From Acetobacteraceae bacterium (lineage in GTDB: Bacteria > Pseudomonadota > Alphaproteobacteria > Acetobacterales > Acetobacteraceae), in assembly GCA_027482245.1 (NCBI GenBank), contig JAIXWG010000049.1, forward strand, positions 121,353 to 185,352: a stretch of DNA of 64,000 nt, given 5' to 3'. The notes under the pieces are model-generated. The model did not search any database, was not told where the DNA came from, and was given only the letters and a program-made list of their open reading frames with translations. The position numbers and the translations under genes are program-made. This document shows, piece after piece, positions 27,705-36,148 of the stretch. Each line of letters opens with the position of its first letter. Position 1 is the first letter of the stretch.

Positions 27705-27726
27705 CAAAGGGCCCGCTGGCCCTTTG
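27705..27726. repeat. 9-bp inverted repeat with 4-base loop
   Basis: CAAAGGGCC (27705-27713) pairs with GGCCCTTTG (27718-27726), loop CGCT. It is followed by a G-rich direct repeat (GGGGAAGGGG at 27730-27750). In the - direction it lies 55-80 bases after the binding-protein gene. Confidence 0.6.
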
Positions 27727-27780
27727 CGGGGAAGGGGTACGGGGAAGGGGCGGAGCCCCGTCCCCGGGCAGCCACGCCCC

Positions 27781-29298
27781 TCACTCCACCCGCGTCAGGG
27801 CCGTCACCGCTGGGCCCAGGTTGAGTGCGCCGGTCAGGGTGTAGCCGAGGTTCACGGTGCCGCGGCGGACCCAGACCTGCTTGAGGTCGAAGAGGGGGAT
27901 GCTGCAGCCGGCGTCGAGGATCTTGCGTTGCGCGGTGGCCCAGAGGGTCATCTGGCGGGCTTCGTCGGGTTCGGCGCGGGCGGCGTCGATCTCCTCGTCG
28001 GCGGCGCTGCAATGGGCGAAGTTGAGTGACATGGTGGGCAGGCCGGGCGCGCTGCGGGAGTGGTAGAACTGGCTCAGGTAGCTGTCGGCCACGGGGTAGC
28101 GTGCGGCGCCGTAGAAGGTGAGCTGTGACAGGTCCTGGCGGATGCGCGCGTGGTAGGTCGCGTGCTCGACCACGTCCATCTCCAGCCGGATGTTGGCGCG
28201 GCGGAGTTGCGCCTGCACGACTTCCATGATGGGGAGCTGGGAGTTGATGGAGGAGACGACGGCGCGGAGTGTGATGCCGTCGCGGTGCCCGGCCTCGGCC
28301 AGCAGCGCGCGGGCGCGGGCGGGGTCGGCGGCGAAGCGCGGCAGGTCCTGGGTGGTGCCGAGGTAGCCAGGTGGCACCGGGCTGATCCAGGGCGTGGCGA
28401 CGTCGAGCCCCACGAAGCGCGCAATGCCGGGCACGTCGAGCGCGTGCTGCACGGCGCGGCGCACGCGCGGGTCGTTGAGTGGCGCGGAGCGCGTGTTGAT
28501 CAGCAGGGTGCGGAATTCGCCGGGGGAGAAGACATCGACGACGGTATTGGGCTGCGCCTTCATGCGCTCCACCCAGCGCTGTTCGCGGCGGCCACTGATC
28601 ATGTCGAGCTCGCCGGCGGTGAAGGCGAGTTCGCGCGTCGCGTCGGAGTTGATGAAGCGGATATCGATGGCGCGGAGCGCCGGGCGGCCACGCCAGTGGT
28701 CGTCGAAGGCGACCATGCGCGCCTGGGCGCCGGCGTTGCTGGCCAGGCGGAAGGGGCCCGTGCCCTGCTGGTAGCCCGCGGCATCGGCGCGGCGGGAGAC
28801 GATGAGCCCGCCATGGTAATTGGCGAAGAGGCCCTGCGCGCCGGCGATCGCCTCCCGCAGCGTGACGCGCACCGTGCGGGCGTCGATCACCTCGACCGAA
28901 GTCATGGCGGCGTAGTCACCGGCAAAGCTGCTGCGCTGCGCATCGGCGGCGCGGCGGAGGGAGAAGGCGACGTCCTCGGCTTCCAGCGGGCTGCCGTCAT
29001 GGAAGCGGACATTGGCGCGCAGGTGGAAGGTGTAGGTGCGGCCATCGGCGGATCGTTCGAAGCGCTCGGCCAGGTCGGGCTCGATCGCGGCGGGGTCGGC
29101 GCTGCCGGGGGGGAAGCGCAGCAAGCCGTCATGCGCCCAGGACATCGGCGCCTTGTCCTGGGATGCGGTGGCGCGGTGCGGGTCCGTGGTGCCCATGGTG
29201 TCGGCGATCATGCCGACGCGGAGGGTCTGCGCCGTTACTGGCGTCAGAGCCAGCATCGGCAGTGTTGCCGCCAGCGCCAGCCATGCCTTCGATGTCAC
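27781..29298 (-). CDS. family-5 extracellular solute-binding protein
   Basis: 505 residues. GTG at 29298 gives the signal peptide VTSKAWLALAATLPMLALTP with TAQ cleavage; more upstream starts would add a non-signal-like leader. Motifs: TMGTTDPHRATASQDKAP, YTFHLRANVRFHDGSPLEAE, GTGPFRLASNAGAQ, RRAVQHALDVPGIARFVG. No permease or ATPase adjoins. It diverges from the oxidase cassette at 29340 with only 41 bases between, so promoters overlap and the ligand may be the substrate of that cassette. Confidence 0.92.
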   Translation of the reverse strand: MTSKAWLALAATLPMLALTPVTAQTLRVGMIADTMGTTDPHRATASQDKAPMSWAHDGLLRFPPGSADPAAIEPDLAERFERSADGRTYTFHLRANVRFHDGSPLEAEDVAFSLRRAADAQRSSFAGDYAAMTSVEVIDARTVRVTLREAIAGAQGLFANYHGGLIVSRRADAAGYQQGTGPFRLASNAGAQARMVAFDDHWRGRPALRAIDIRFINSDATRELAFTAGELDMISGRREQRWVERMKAQPNTVVDVFSPGEFRTLLINTRSAPLNDPRVRRAVQHALDVPGIARFVGLDVATPWISPVPPGYLGTTQDLPRFAADPARARALLAEAGHRDGITLRAVVSSINSQLPIMEVVQAQLRRANIRLEMDVVEHATYHARIRQDLSQLTFYGAARYPVADSYLSQFYHSRSAPGLPTMSLNFAHCSAADEEIDAARAEPDEARQMTLWATAQRKILDAGCSIPLFDLKQVWVRRGTVNLGYTLTGALNLGPAVTALTRVE

Positions 29299-29339
29299 TG
29301 TCGTTGTCCCCAACCCCTGGTGGCTTGCAGGATGGGGCC

Positions 29340-30488
29340 ATGCGGGCCACGCTCGCAACCATGGAACGCTTCGACGTCGCGGTGATCGGTGGCGGCATGG
29401 TCGGCACGGCCATCGCCTATGGCTGCGCCGCGCAGGGCGCGCGTGTCGCGGTGCTGGATGAGGGTGATGTGGCGCTGCGGGCGGCGCGCGGCAATTTCGG
29501 GCTGGTCTGGGGCCAGTCCAAGGGCGATGGCATGCCCGCCTATGGCGACTGGACCCGGCAGAGCATCCGGTTGTGGCCCGAACTCGCGGAGCGTGTGTCG
29601 AGCCTGGCCGGGCGGGACGTGCATTACCGCGCCACGGGCGGGCTCGGCTTCTGCCTGGACGAGAAGGAGCTGGACGCGCGGACGAATTTCGTCCGCCGCC
29701 GCCACAATGACGGGCATGCGACGCTGCGGATGCTGGACCGGCGGGAATTGCTGGAACTGATGCCGGGCTGCCCGCTGGGGCCGGAGGTGCTGGGCGCGAG
29801 CTTCGATCCCTCCGACGGCCACGCCGATCCGCTGGTGCTGCTGCACGGCATGCAGGCGGGGCTGCTGGCGGCCGGCGGGCGGCACCTGCCGGGGGCGCGC
29901 GTCACGGGCATCGAGGGTGTCGCGGGGTTCTGGCGCATCGCGCGCGCCGATGGCAGCGCGGTGGAGGCTGCGCGCGTCGTCGTGGCCGCGGGGGTGGCGA
30001 CGACGCCGATCGCGGCGATGGTCGGGCTCGACGTGCCGGTGCGCCCCGTGCGCGGCCAGAACATCGTGACGGAGCGCCTCGACCCCATCCTGCCGCTGCC
30101 CGCCAGCGCGCTGCGCCAGACCGGGGATGGCACCATCCAGATCGGCGTGACCAACGAGGATGACGGCAGCTTCGAGATCGCGACGACGACGGCCGCGCTG
30201 GCGCGCATGGCGGCGCGGGCCATCCGCGTGCTGCCCGCGATCCGCGCCGCGCGGATGAACCGCGCCTGGGCTGCGCTGCGGCCGATGACGCCGGATGGCT
30301 TTCCCGCCTATGCGGAGAGCGCGACGCATCCCGGCTGCTTCGTCGCGACCTGCCATTCCGGCGTGACGCTTGCCGCCGTCCATGCGGGGCCGCTGGCGGC
30401 GGGGATCCTCGCGGGACAACTGCCCGCCTTCGCCATAGACCTGCATCCGGAGCGCTTCCGGGGGATGACCCATGTTTCGTCGCACTGA
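29340..30488 (+). CDS. DadA-like FAD-dependent amine/amino-acid oxidase
   Basis: 382 residues. Rossmann GGGMVGTAIAYGCAAQGARV at the N-terminus binds FAD; GNFGLVWGQSKGDGMP, RQTGDGTIQIG and the C-terminal CFVATCHSGVTLAAVHAG place it in the DAO/glycine-oxidase group. Start at 29340 has a GGATGGGG ribosome site; ATG at 29361 is an alternative. It overlaps the small [2Fe-2S] gene by 17 bases. First of two DadA-like proteins in this operon. Confidence 0.88.
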   Translation: MRATLATMERFDVAVIGGGMVGTAIAYGCAAQGARVAVLDEGDVALRAARGNFGLVWGQSKGDGMPAYGDWTRQSIRLWPELAERVSSLAGRDVHYRATGGLGFCLDEKELDARTNFVRRRHNDGHATLRMLDRRELLELMPGCPLGPEVLGASFDPSDGHADPLVLLHGMQAGLLAAGGRHLPGARVTGIEGVAGFWRIARADGSAVEAARVVVAAGVATTPIAAMVGLDVPVRPVRGQNIVTERLDPILPLPASALRQTGDGTIQIGVTNEDDGSFEIATTTAALARMAARAIRVLPAIRAARMNRAWAALRPMTPDGFPAYAESATHPGCFVATCHSGVTLAAVHAGPLAAGILAGQLPAFAIDLHPERFRGMTHVSSH

Positions 30489-30774
30489 ACCGACCGACTG
30501 CACCATCCGCTGGGAGGGTCGGGACATTCCTGCCCGGTCCGGCGAAAGCCTGGCCGTGGCACTGCTCGCCGCGGGGGTTTCCGCCTTCCGGCAGACGCCG
30601 GTGACAGGGACGGATCGCGGGCCGCTCTGCCTCATGGGGGCCTGCTTCGATTGCCTCGTGGAGCTGGACGGGCAGCAGAACGTGCAGGCCTGCCTGGCGC
30701 CGGTGCGGCCGGGGATGGTCGCGTCGATGCAGCGCGGCGCGCGGCATTTTCAGGAATCGGAGGATGCGGCGTGA
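30472..30774 (+). CDS. small [2Fe-2S] subunit of an amine/opine oxidase
   Basis: 100 residues, ferredoxin-like domain as in HcnA, OoxA-N and the gamma subunit of proline/hydroxyproline dehydrogenases. GRDIPARSGESLAVALLAAG is the N-terminal strand-helix; cysteines occur in CLMGACFDCLVELDG and VQACLAPV, giving the plant-ferredoxin CxxxxCxxC + C pattern. It carries electrons within the complex. Overlaps both neighbours. Confidence 0.88.
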   Translation: MFRRTEPTDCTIRWEGRDIPARSGESLAVALLAAGVSAFRQTPVTGTDRGPLCLMGACFDCLVELDGQQNVQACLAPVRPGMVASMQRGARHFQESEDAA

Positions 30775-32120
30775 GCGGCGTGGATATCCTGGTCCTCGGC
30801 GCCGGCCCCGCGGGGATGGCGGCGGCGACCGAGGCGCGGTCTCGTGGGTTCTCCGTGCTGGTGCTGGACGAGAATGCGCGGCCTGGCGGGCAGGTGCACC
30901 GCGCCGTGGAGGCGCGTGACGCGAAGGATGGTCAGGACCGCGATGGCGCCAGACTCGCCGCGGCCTTCCGGGCCTCCGGCGCGGACTACCGGGCGGATGC
31001 CACGCTCTGGGCGGTGGAGCCGGGCGGCAAGGTCTTCTGGTCCGAAGGCGGGGCGGCGAAGTCGGTCGAGGCGAAGCGGCTGATCCTCTGCGCCGGCGCG
31101 ACGGAGCGGCCGGTGCCGATCCCGGGCTGGACGCTGCCGGGGGTGATGACAGTGGGGGCGGCGCAGATCGCGCTGAAGACGGCGGGGCTGCTGCCGGAGG
31201 GCAGGGCCTGGATCGCCGGCCAGGGGCCGCTGCTGTGGCTCTATGCCAGCCAGGTGGTGGCGAAGGGGGGCACGGTGGAGGGGATCATCGACCTCTCACC
31301 GCCGGACGGGCTGGCGCGGGCGGCCTGGCGCCTGCCGAATGCGCTGCGGGCACCGGAATACCTGGTGAAGGGGCTGCTGTGGCAGCAGCGCATCCGCAAC
31401 GCCGGCATCCCCATCCGTCGCGCCACGCGGCTGGTGGCGGAAGGCGATGGGCGGCTGGAGCGCATCGTCATCGATGGCTGGTCGCGCCCCGCCGACCTGC
31501 TGCTGCTGCATGACGGCGTGGTGCCGAACACCCAGGTGACGCGCGCCATCCCGGGCTGCGCGCATGAATGGGATGCGGGCCAGCGCTGCTGGCGGCCGAA
31601 GCTGGATGACTGGGGCAACACCACCGTCGAGGGCGTGATGGTCGCGGGTGATTCCGGCGGCATCGGTGGCGCCAAGGTCGCCGCGCTCGCGGGCAGGCTG
31701 GCGGCGATGGAGGCGGCGCGGGCGCTGGGCCGCCTGACCGCCAACCAGCGGGATGCCGAGGCCGGGCGGACACGGCTGGAATGGAAGCGGCAGAGGGCAC
31801 CGCGGCGCTTCCTGGACGCGCTGTTCCCGCCCCTGCCGGAAGCGGTGATCGAGGACAGCACCATCGTCTGCCGCTGCGAGGAGGTGACGGCGGGCAGGCT
31901 GCGCGGCGCCGTCGCGCTGGGCTGCCTCGGCGCCAACCAGACCAAGGCCTTCACGCGTGCGGGCATGGGGGCGTGCCAGGGGCGCATCTGCGGGCCGGCG
32001 GTGCATGGGGTGATTGCCGCGGCGCGGGGGGTCGATCCTGCAACCGTCGATCCCTTCCGCACGCGCTTCCCGACCAAGCCGCTGACGCTCGGCGAACTCG
32101 CCGCGCTGGCAAACCAGTGA
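30771..32120 (+). CDS. FAD/NAD(P)-binding oxidoreductase subunit with BFD-like Fe-S tail
   Basis: 449 residues, GTG start in GTGA overlap. VLGAGPAGMAAATEARSRG binds FAD; LILCAGATERPVPIPGWTLP and MVAGDSGGIGGAKVAALAG are typical of the alpha subunit of opine oxidase (OoxA), HcnB and proline dehydrogenase. The C-terminus has IVCRCEEVT and GMGACQGRICG, four cysteines of a BFD-type [2Fe-2S] site. Together with the small subunit and a DadA-like beta subunit it should form a membrane-linked dehydrogenase. Confidence 0.9.
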   Translation: MSGVDILVLGAGPAGMAAATEARSRGFSVLVLDENARPGGQVHRAVEARDAKDGQDRDGARLAAAFRASGADYRADATLWAVEPGGKVFWSEGGAAKSVEAKRLILCAGATERPVPIPGWTLPGVMTVGAAQIALKTAGLLPEGRAWIAGQGPLLWLYASQVVAKGGTVEGIIDLSPPDGLARAAWRLPNALRAPEYLVKGLLWQQRIRNAGIPIRRATRLVAEGDGRLERIVIDGWSRPADLLLLHDGVVPNTQVTRAIPGCAHEWDAGQRCWRPKLDDWGNTTVEGVMVAGDSGGIGGAKVAALAGRLAAMEAARALGRLTANQRDAEAGRTRLEWKRQRAPRRFLDALFPPLPEAVIEDSTIVCRCEEVTAGRLRGAVALGCLGANQTKAFTRAGMGACQGRICGPAVHGVIAAARGVDPATVDPFRTRFPTKPLTLGELAALANQ

Positions 32121-33232
32121 AGCAGGCCGTCGTCATCGGGGGCGGGCTGCACGGCCTGTCCACCGCCCTGCACCTGCAGCGGACGCCGGGCTGGCAGGTC
32201 ACGCTGCTGGAACGCCGCCATGTCGGGCGGCATTCCTCCGGCGTGAATGCGGGCGGCGTGCGGCGGCTCGGGCGGGACCTGCGGGAGATCGCGCTCTCCG
32301 TCGTCGCGGCGGAGATGTGGGCGGGCATCGAGAAGATCGTCGGCGACGATTGCGGCTTCCGTGCCACCGGCCAGGTGAAGGTGGCGGAGAGCGCGGCCGA
32401 CATGGCGAAGAACGAGGCGCGCGTCGAGGCCGTGCGCGCGCTCGGCTGGAGCCACGAGGAGGTGGTGGACCAGGCGGAGGCGCGGCGCCTGCTGCCCGCC
32501 GTGGCGCCGCATGTCGTCGGCGCGCTGGTGACGCGGGATGACGGCTCCGCCGACCCCATGCGCACCGTCATGGCCTTCCGGCGCGCCGCCGAACAGGCGG
32601 GGGTCACGATCATCGAGGGCGTGGCCGTGACCGGCCTGCGCCCCACCGCCGCCGGCACCATCATCGTCGAGACCGACCAGGGGCCGCATGAGGCGGAGCG
32701 CGTCGCCAACTGCGCCGGCGCCTGGGCAACCCGGATCGCGGCGATGGTCGGGGAGGAGATCCCCTGCGGCGTGAAGGCCAGCATGATGATCGTGACGGAG
32801 CGCCTGCCACGCTTCTGCGAGCCCACCGTCGGCGCGACCTCCCGCTCCCTCTCCTTCAAGCAGGTCGCCAACGGGTCTGTCGTGATCGGCGGCGGCCACC
32901 AGGGGCGGAACGACGCGGCGGCGGAAACCTCCACCGTGCTGTTCGACAGCCTGGCGCATGCCGCCCGCATCTCCTGCGAGCTGTTCCCCATGATGAAGCA
33001 GGCGCGGATGGTGCGGAGCTGGGCGGGGATCGAGGCGCGGACGGCGGACGAGGTGCCGATCATCGGGGAAAGCCGCGCCCTGCCCGGCCTGTTCCATTCC
33101 TTCGGCTTTTCCGGCCATGGCTTCCAGCTCAGCCCGGCCGCGGGGGCGGCGGTGGCGGAACTGCTGGCGCGGGGGGCGACCAACCTGCCGATCGCGGCCT
33201 TCCATCAGGATCGGTTCACCGTCGCGGCCTAG
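32117..33232 (+). CDS. DadA/HcnC-like FAD oxidoreductase, catalytic beta subunit
   Basis: 371 residues, GTG start in GTGA overlap. FAD-binding VIGGGLHGLSTALHLQ, HSSGVNAGGVRRLGRDLREI typical of sarcosine/opine-oxidase beta chains, NCAGAWATRIAAM and the C-terminal GLFHSFGFSGHGFQLSPAAG. It oxidises the C-N bond of a secondary amine or D-amino acid. The order small Fe-S, alpha, beta matches hcnABC-type operons. Exact substrate cannot be read from sequence. Confidence 0.9.
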   Translation: MKQAVVIGGGLHGLSTALHLQRTPGWQVTLLERRHVGRHSSGVNAGGVRRLGRDLREIALSVVAAEMWAGIEKIVGDDCGFRATGQVKVAESAADMAKNEARVEAVRALGWSHEEVVDQAEARRLLPAVAPHVVGALVTRDDGSADPMRTVMAFRRAAEQAGVTIIEGVAVTGLRPTAAGTIIVETDQGPHEAERVANCAGAWATRIAAMVGEEIPCGVKASMMIVTERLPRFCEPTVGATSRSLSFKQVANGSVVIGGGHQGRNDAAAETSTVLFDSLAHAARISCELFPMMKQARMVRSWAGIEARTADEVPIIGESRALPGLFHSFGFSGHGFQLSPAAGAAVAELLARGATNLPIAAFHQDRFTVAA

Positions 33233-33248
33233 ACTTCACGGAATTATG

Positions 33249-33268
33249 TTGCAGCGCAGCAAATTGCA
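33249..33268. promoter_or_regulatory. possible PhaR-type operator before the PHA-synthase-like gene
   Basis: TTGCAGCGCAGCAAATTGCA, a cluster of TTGC/TGC half-sites, lies about 120 bases before the start at 33387 in an otherwise empty 154-base gap. PhaR regulators of polyhydroxyalkanoate genes bind TGC-rich sites of this kind. Suggestive only. Confidence 0.3.
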
Positions 33269-33386
33269 CGGCAGAAGCCGGGGTGCTGGCGAACCGGCGG
33301 CCCGATGGCCCCGTTGGGGCTGCAACCCGCCCGGGCATGACCGGACGCCACACGGCCCGTCAGCCGTACACAAGGGAAGACCAAGG

Positions 33387-35738
33387 ATGAGCACGTCCAC
33401 AACGCGCCCCGGGATGCCCCCCGGCCCGGACTTCATGGCCCGGGGCGTGGAGACCATGGCCCGCTTCCTCGACCAGGCGCGCCAGATGGGCGATGTGGCG
33501 GCACGGCAGATGGCGGCGCTCGCCCCCGTGATGCGGCCGACCTTCTCCGCCCCCAGCGAGCGCAACCCGGCCGCGGCACTCGCCGGCAAGTCGCCGATGG
33601 CGCTGGCGCAGGACGCCATGGCCTATGCGGTGGACGCCACGCAGCGCTCCATCCTGTTCTGGGACACGATGCGCCAGGCCGGCAACGCCTTCGTCGAGCA
33701 TGAGAAGGCCGGCTGCCCGCCTGTGCTGGTCTTCGACTGGGACATGGTGGTGGATGGCCGCACCCTGCCGCGGCGCTGCAACTACGCCCTGGTGCGCATC
33801 AAGCCGCCGGCGGGCTCCAAGCCCACGGACCCGACCATGCGCCCCTTCGTCATCATCGACCCGCGCGCGGGCCACGGGGCGGGGATCGGCGGCTTCAAGT
33901 CGGACAGCCAGGTCGGCGTCGCGCTGCGCCGCGGCCATCCCGTCTATTTCGTGATCTTCTTCCGGGACCCGGAGCCCGGGCAGACCATCCTCGACATCAC
34001 CAGCGCGGAGGCGACCTTCCTCCGCACCATCCATGAACGCCACCCGCAGGCGCAGCGGCCGGTCGTGATCGGCAACTGCCAGGGCGGCTGGGCGGTGATG
34101 ATGCTCGGTGCCTCCCAGCCCGACCTGACCGGCCCGCTGGTGCTGAATGGCGCGCCGCTGTCCTACTGGGCGGGGGAGAAGGGGCGGAACCCCATGCGCT
34201 ACACCGGGGGTCTCGCGGGCGGGTCCTGGCCCGCGGCGCTGATGGCGGACCTCGGCAACGGCACCTTCGACGGCGCCAACCTGGTGGCGAATTTCGAGAG
34301 CCTGTCGCCGGGGAACACCTGGTTCCGCAAGTACTACAACCTCTACGAGAAGGCGGACACGGAGGCCGAGCGCTTCCTGGAGTTCGAGAAGTGGTGGGGC
34401 GGCTACTTCCTGATGACGCGGGACGAGATCCGCTGGATCGTCGAGAACCTCTTCATCGGCGACCGCTTCGCGCGCGGCGACATCAGCGCGGGCAAGGGTG
34501 CCAGCTTCAACATGCGCGCGGTGAAGTCGCCGATCGTCGTCTTCGCTTCCGCCGGCGACAACATCACGCCCCCCGGCCAGGCGCTGCGCTGGATCGCCGA
34601 CGTCTATCGCGACGAGCAGGAGATCAAGACGCTCGGCCAGACCATCGTCTACCTCGTGCATGACGATATCGGCCATCTCGGCATCTTCGTCTCCGGCAAG
34701 ATCGCCAACAAGGAACACACGGAGATCGCCAACACGCTCGACCTGATCGAGAGCGTGGCGCCGGGCCTCTACGAGATGCGGATCACGGGGGCGGAAGGCA
34801 GCGGGCTGAATGCCGGCTACCAGGTGGAACTGGTGGAGCGCACGGTCGCCGACATCCGCGCCGTGAGCGGCGAGGCGGAGAACGAGGCCTTCCCGGCCGT
34901 GGCGCGCATCTCCGCCATGAACCAGATGATCTACGACACCTTCGCCAGCCCCGTGGTCCGTCAGTTCGCGACCGAGCAGACGGCGGAGGCGCGGCGGCAG
35001 ATGAACCCGATGCGCGCGCGGCGCTACATGGTCAGCGACCAGAACCCGGCCATGGCGCCGCTGGCCGGGCTGGCGGCGACGGTGAAGGAGAACCGCGCGC
35101 CGCTGTCGCCGGACAACCCCTTCCTCGCCCTGGAACGCGCCTGGGCGGACGGGGTGGAGCAGTCCATCGACCGCTGGCGGGACATGCGCGACGCCTGGCA
35201 GGAAAGCGCCTTCCACGCGGTCTATGGCACGCTGGCGGCCTTCGGCGTGGCCGGGGAAGCGGTGCCGGGCCCGGGCGGGCCGGTGGCCGATGCGCTGGGC
35301 GACCTGCCCGACGTGCGGGCCGCGCTGGCCCGCATCGCGGAAGGCGGCTACGCGGAAGCCGTGGTGCGCATGATGATCCTGCTCGCCAAGGCCCGCGGCG
35401 GCGTGCGCCGCAATCGTCTGGAACGCTCGAATGCGCTGCTGACGGGGGAGGAGCCCTTCGCCTCCCTCTCCTCCGCTGCGCGCCAGGCGCTGATCCGGGA
35501 ACAGACGGTGGTGGTGGAGATGGCGCCGGACGAGGCGGTGGCCACGCTGCCGGAGCTGCTGCCGGACCCGTCGGACCGGTCCCGCGCCCTGTCCACCGTC
35601 AGCGACGTGGCGGGACCGGAGGAGGAGATGGGCGAGCGCGCCCAGGCCATGCTGGCGCGGCTGCGCCAGGTGCTGGCCGCGCCCCCTGCCCTGCCCGCCC
35701 CGGAAGCGCCGCGACGCAACGGCCGCGCAAAGCGCTGA
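33387..35738 (+). CDS. DUF3141-type PHA-synthase-like alpha/beta hydrolase
   Basis: 783 residues. An N-terminal helical region resembling phasins (ETMARFLDQARQMGDVAARQ) precedes an alpha/beta-hydrolase core. The nucleophile elbow VIGNCQGGW carries cysteine 231, as in PhaC synthases rather than the serine of depolymerases; Asp391 (AGDNITPP) and His430 (DIGHLGIF) complete a triad. A C-terminal region of about 300 residues is helical, ending in basic PRRNGRAKR. The family is known from PHA-related loci, but activity is not settled. Start chosen at 33387 behind GGGAAGA. Confidence 0.82.
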   Translation: MSTSTTRPGMPPGPDFMARGVETMARFLDQARQMGDVAARQMAALAPVMRPTFSAPSERNPAAALAGKSPMALAQDAMAYAVDATQRSILFWDTMRQAGNAFVEHEKAGCPPVLVFDWDMVVDGRTLPRRCNYALVRIKPPAGSKPTDPTMRPFVIIDPRAGHGAGIGGFKSDSQVGVALRRGHPVYFVIFFRDPEPGQTILDITSAEATFLRTIHERHPQAQRPVVIGNCQGGWAVMMLGASQPDLTGPLVLNGAPLSYWAGEKGRNPMRYTGGLAGGSWPAALMADLGNGTFDGANLVANFESLSPGNTWFRKYYNLYEKADTEAERFLEFEKWWGGYFLMTRDEIRWIVENLFIGDRFARGDISAGKGASFNMRAVKSPIVVFASAGDNITPPGQALRWIADVYRDEQEIKTLGQTIVYLVHDDIGHLGIFVSGKIANKEHTEIANTLDLIESVAPGLYEMRITGAEGSGLNAGYQVELVERTVADIRAVSGEAENEAFPAVARISAMNQMIYDTFASPVVRQFATEQTAEARRQMNPMRARRYMVSDQNPAMAPLAGLAATVKENRAPLSPDNPFLALERAWADGVEQSIDRWRDMRDAWQESAFHAVYGTLAAFGVAGEAVPGPGGPVADALGDLPDVRAALARIAEGGYAEAVVRMMILLAKARGGVRRNRLERSNALLTGEEPFASLSSAARQALIREQTVVVEMAPDEAVATLPELLPDPSDRSRALSTVSDVAGPEEEMGERAQAMLARLRQVLAAPPALPAPEAPRRNGRAKR

Positions 35739-35758
35739 CCGGAGGCGAAACATTGTCG

Positions 35759-35789
35759 GGTTGCGTCGGCGATTCACGAAGACGCAACC
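35759..35789. terminator. inverted repeat after the PHA-synthase-like gene
   Basis: GGTTGCGTC (35759-35767) pairs with GACGCAACC (35781-35789) over a 13-base loop, 20 bases past the stop. No T-tract. It could be a terminator or, given the TTGCG half-sites, an operator for the following small gene. Confidence 0.4.
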
Positions 35790-35853
35790 GCGACACGCCA
35801 CTCTGTTGCCAGAGGCCGCGAAAATCACGGCGAGACGGCAAGAGGGCCACCCC

Positions 35854-36066
35854 ATGACGCCGAAAAACAACGGCCACGCGCGCGCGCCGGCCAGCCGCGA
35901 CTTTCCCGCCCCCGAACTCATCGCGGCATCGCTGCTCACCTCCGACCAGGGCTCCGAGATCCACCTGATGTCCCGCGACGGCCGGCTGCTGCGCCTGTCC
36001 GCCGATGAGGAGACGGCACGCTCCGCCATCATAGGGCTGTGGAAGGCGCTCGACGGAAGGCGATAG
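35854..36066 (+). CDS. 70-residue protein of unknown function
   Basis: 70 residues, ATG with an AAGAGGG ribosome site. A basic, disordered N-terminus leads to a small compact domain: LLTSDQGSEIHLMSRDGRLL and SADEETARSAIIGLWKALDG. The beta-hairpin plus helix is reminiscent of small regulatory proteins, but I do not recognise it. Codon use matches neighbours and it has its own gap on both sides, so it is probably real. Confidence 0.6.
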   Translation: MTPKNNGHARAPASRDFPAPELIAASLLTSDQGSEIHLMSRDGRLLRLSADEETARSAIIGLWKALDGRR

Positions 36067-36148
36067 GCTGGAACCCGCCCGCGCAGCTGTGTCTGGACAG
36101 TAACCGCGAAGCGGCGACATGCGATGCTCCTGGCGAAGGAGCATCGGG

